Shown one piece after another: positions 6,313-7,637 of a DNA stretch of 7,637 nucleotides. Position 1 is the stretch's first letter; the number at the start of each line of letters is the position of its first letter. The notes beneath the pieces are model-generated. The model ran no database searches. It was given only the letters and a program-made list of their open reading frames with translations, and had not been told where the DNA came from. Source of the stretch: Gammaproteobacteria bacterium (GTDB lineage: Bacteria > Pseudomonadota > Gammaproteobacteria > SZUA-21); the NCBI GenBank assembly GCA_003233075.1, contig QIKQ01000250.1, positions 1 to 7,637 of the forward strand, given 5' to 3'. Made by a program: the position numbers and the translations under genes.

Positions 6313-7637
6313 ATGAAACGTATATTTTACATTACTCTTTTAGATATCACCGTATTCCACTGGGATAAGAATACGATCCTTGACGCCGTTCGATTTCCAG
6401 CTAATGAAAACGGTCAAGCCCAGTTTCTTCGTTATATAGAACGCGAACCAAAAACACTCAGTTATGCCTTAGTCGACCTAGTGGAAGAAGAATTTCATGC
6501 CATTCAAATACCAAAATTAAGCAGCATCACACGAACTCCGCTAGTCCAGCGAAAATTAGATGCCTTTTTTAGATCAACACCGTTTCGCATCGCTCTCTAT
6601 CAAGGAAAGCACGCTTCAAAACCTAAACAAGACGAAATACTCCTGACCGGGCTGACGAATCCTGATACCTTGTCATTGCTATTATCTTGGATTCAATTGT
6701 GCCAAGTTCCCTTGCAGGGAATTTATTCAGTGCCCCTAATAAGCCCAAAAATTCAAAATACAGTGAAATCGAATGATGAATACTCGTTGCTAGTCAGCCA
6801 GCAAGCGAATGGCTATTTAAGGCAAACTTTTTTTCATAATCAAAATATAAAATCGAGTCGCTTATCCAAATTAAAAACAAACAGTTCTGAAGATTTTGCA
6901 GCGACAATTATTACCGAAGTACAAAATAATCAACGTTACCTCAATCGATTCCATTTGCTGCCGCACAATAAGGCATTCACCATTAATATTATTTGCGATG
7001 ACCAAAACCATGATGTCCTAAGAAGTGGCCTCAATAATACTAACAATTGGACATTTAATTTAATTCACATCGACAAGTTAAATTCGACTTTCAATCTTAA
7101 GTCGCCGGTATCCGCCAAACAAACCGAAATGCTGTTTGTACATCTACTGGCAAAATTCAGGTTTAAAGATAACTATGCTCTTAATCATGACAAACGCTAT
7201 TTTATATTTGAGAAAGCCAATTCCATACTAGCGGCCTCAAGCATACTATTGCTGATTGCGACAGTTGCCTACAGCAGCCAGTCATATGTAAAAACCCAGG
7301 GCTTAAAAGCACAAATAAAATTAGTTGCGCAAAAAACGCACTACTTAGACCGGCATATCAATAAAATTAATCAAGATACGCCAGATTCGCTCTATACCGC
7401 TAATGGCATACGACAAGCCGTTTATTTAAATAAACGGCTTGCCTCATCTGAATTTAAAGTCGAAAAATTGTTTTCTTTGATTAGCGATAAGCTGGTCACT
7501 TTTCCCGATATAGAAATACGCAATATTAGCTGGAAAACGAGTTACCAGAATCCGATTGCTTTGCAGCCCGTCAATGCCGACGAAAACGAAGAGAATAATG
7601 AAGGTGATGAGACACAAGAGGAATCAGCCATCTATCG
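6313..7637 (+). CDS. PilM/PilN-like fused pilus assembly protein (3' partial)
   Basis: An open frame starts at ATG 6313, 10 nt after mshG, and runs past the window edge without a stop (441 residues seen). Residues 1-300 have no membrane span and are predicted to be cytoplasmic. They begin MKRIFYITLLDITVFHWDKN and contain GIYSVPLIS (136-144) and GYLRQTFF (167-174), a pattern I associate with conserved uncharacterised proteins next to msh genes. One membrane span lies at about 303-321. After it comes a helical, coiled-coil-prone periplasmic stretch (about 325-395), then an acidic run (422-438). This layout matches a cytoplasmic PilM-like domain joined to a PilN-like domain, as proposed for MshI-type proteins. 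The actin-like phosphate motif near the N-terminus lacks its glycines. The Shine-Dalgarno is poor and no alternative start is seen. Its role in aligning the inner-membrane complex is inferred from the layout and position, not shown by a clear motif. Confidence 0.7.
   Translation, partial: MKRIFYITLLDITVFHWDKNTILDAVRFPANENGQAQFLRYIEREPKTLSYALVDLVEEEFHAIQIPKLSSITRTPLVQRKLDAFFRSTPFRIALYQGKHASKPKQDEILLTGLTNPDTLSLLLSWIQLCQVPLQGIYSVPLISPKIQNTVKSNDEYSLLVSQQANGYLRQTFFHNQNIKSSRLSKLKTNSSEDFAATIITEVQNNQRYLNRFHLLPHNKAFTINIICDDQNHDVLRSGLNNTNNWTFNLIHIDKLNSTFNLKSPVSAKQTEMLFVHLLAKFRFKDNYALNHDKRYFIFEKANSILAASSILLLIATVAYSSQSYVKTQGLKAQIKLVAQKTHYLDRHINKINQDTPDSLYTANGIRQAVYLNKRLASSEFKVEKLFSLISDKLVTFPDIEIRNISWKTSYQNPIALQPVNADENEENNEGDETQEESAIY
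7414..7441 (+). repeat. 28-bp perfect palindrome inside the PilM/PilN-like gene
   Basis: Each 14-bp arm reads CAAGCCGTTTATTT on its own strand, with no spacer and no mismatch; the pairing stops at A 7413 and C 7442. It begins exactly at codon 368 and encodes QAVYLNKRL plus the first base of the next codon, so it does not break the frame. The RNA could form a stem of about 12 pairs with a 4-nt UUAA loop. No T-run follows, so it does not look like an intrinsic terminator. Confidence 0.9.

Noticed and set aside
7414..7441. Reading the 28-bp palindrome as an intrinsic terminator
   Set aside because: No run of T follows either side, the stem is AT-rich in the middle, and the coding frame continues for at least 65 more codons.

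Overview
The window is the interior of a type IV pilus assembly operon of the MSHA (mannose-sensitive haemagglutinin) class. Every gene is on the + strand and the genes are packed almost end to end. The products are a lipoprotein outer-membrane secretin (MshL), a bitopic TPR protein (MshN-like), a GspE-family assembly ATPase with an N-terminal cyclic-di-GMP-binding MshEN domain (MshE), and a GspF-family inner-membrane platform protein (MshG). This set points to a gammaproteobacterium or a related beta-like lineage. The DNA looks moderately AT-rich by eye. I do not name a genus, because nothing here is diagnostic at that level.

Layout. Positions 3-83 hold the last 26 codons of an unidentified upstream gene whose stop overlaps the mshL start (ATGA). 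mshL is at 80-1738. The mshN-like gene follows at 1745-3382 after a 6-nt gap. mshE is at 3379-5100 (4-nt ATGA overlap). mshG is at 5100-6302 (1-nt TAATG overlap). After 10 nt, an ORF starts at 6313 and runs off the window edge at 7637, with 441 residues visible. It has about 300 cytoplasmic residues, one membrane span and a periplasmic part, and resembles a PilM-like domain joined to a PilN-like domain. No promoter, terminator, RNA gene, CRISPR array or mobile element is visible, so the operon begins and ends outside the window.

How the genes fit together. MshE would hydrolyse ATP at the inner-membrane platform MshG to drive pilin assembly. The 6313 protein would supply the cytoplasmic-collar and alignment role of PilM/PilN. 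The MshN-like protein spans the inner membrane and presents TPRs in the periplasm, where it could bridge to the secretin MshL. No pilins, prepilin peptidase, retraction ATPase or mshM are seen here.

Points worth a second look: a perfect 28-bp palindrome with no spacer inside the 6313 gene; an 18-bp perfect palindrome inside mshL that falls on a degenerate half of the secretin signature; an MshEN domain whose first c-di-GMP motif is perfect and whose second has diverged at three key positions; the apparent PilM-PilN fusion with a degenerate actin-like motif; a gene order lacking mshM between mshL and mshN; and a strongly acidic cytoplasmic arm on the MshN-like protein. I see no wholly new system. 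The window is a recognisable pilus operon with lineage-specific departures.
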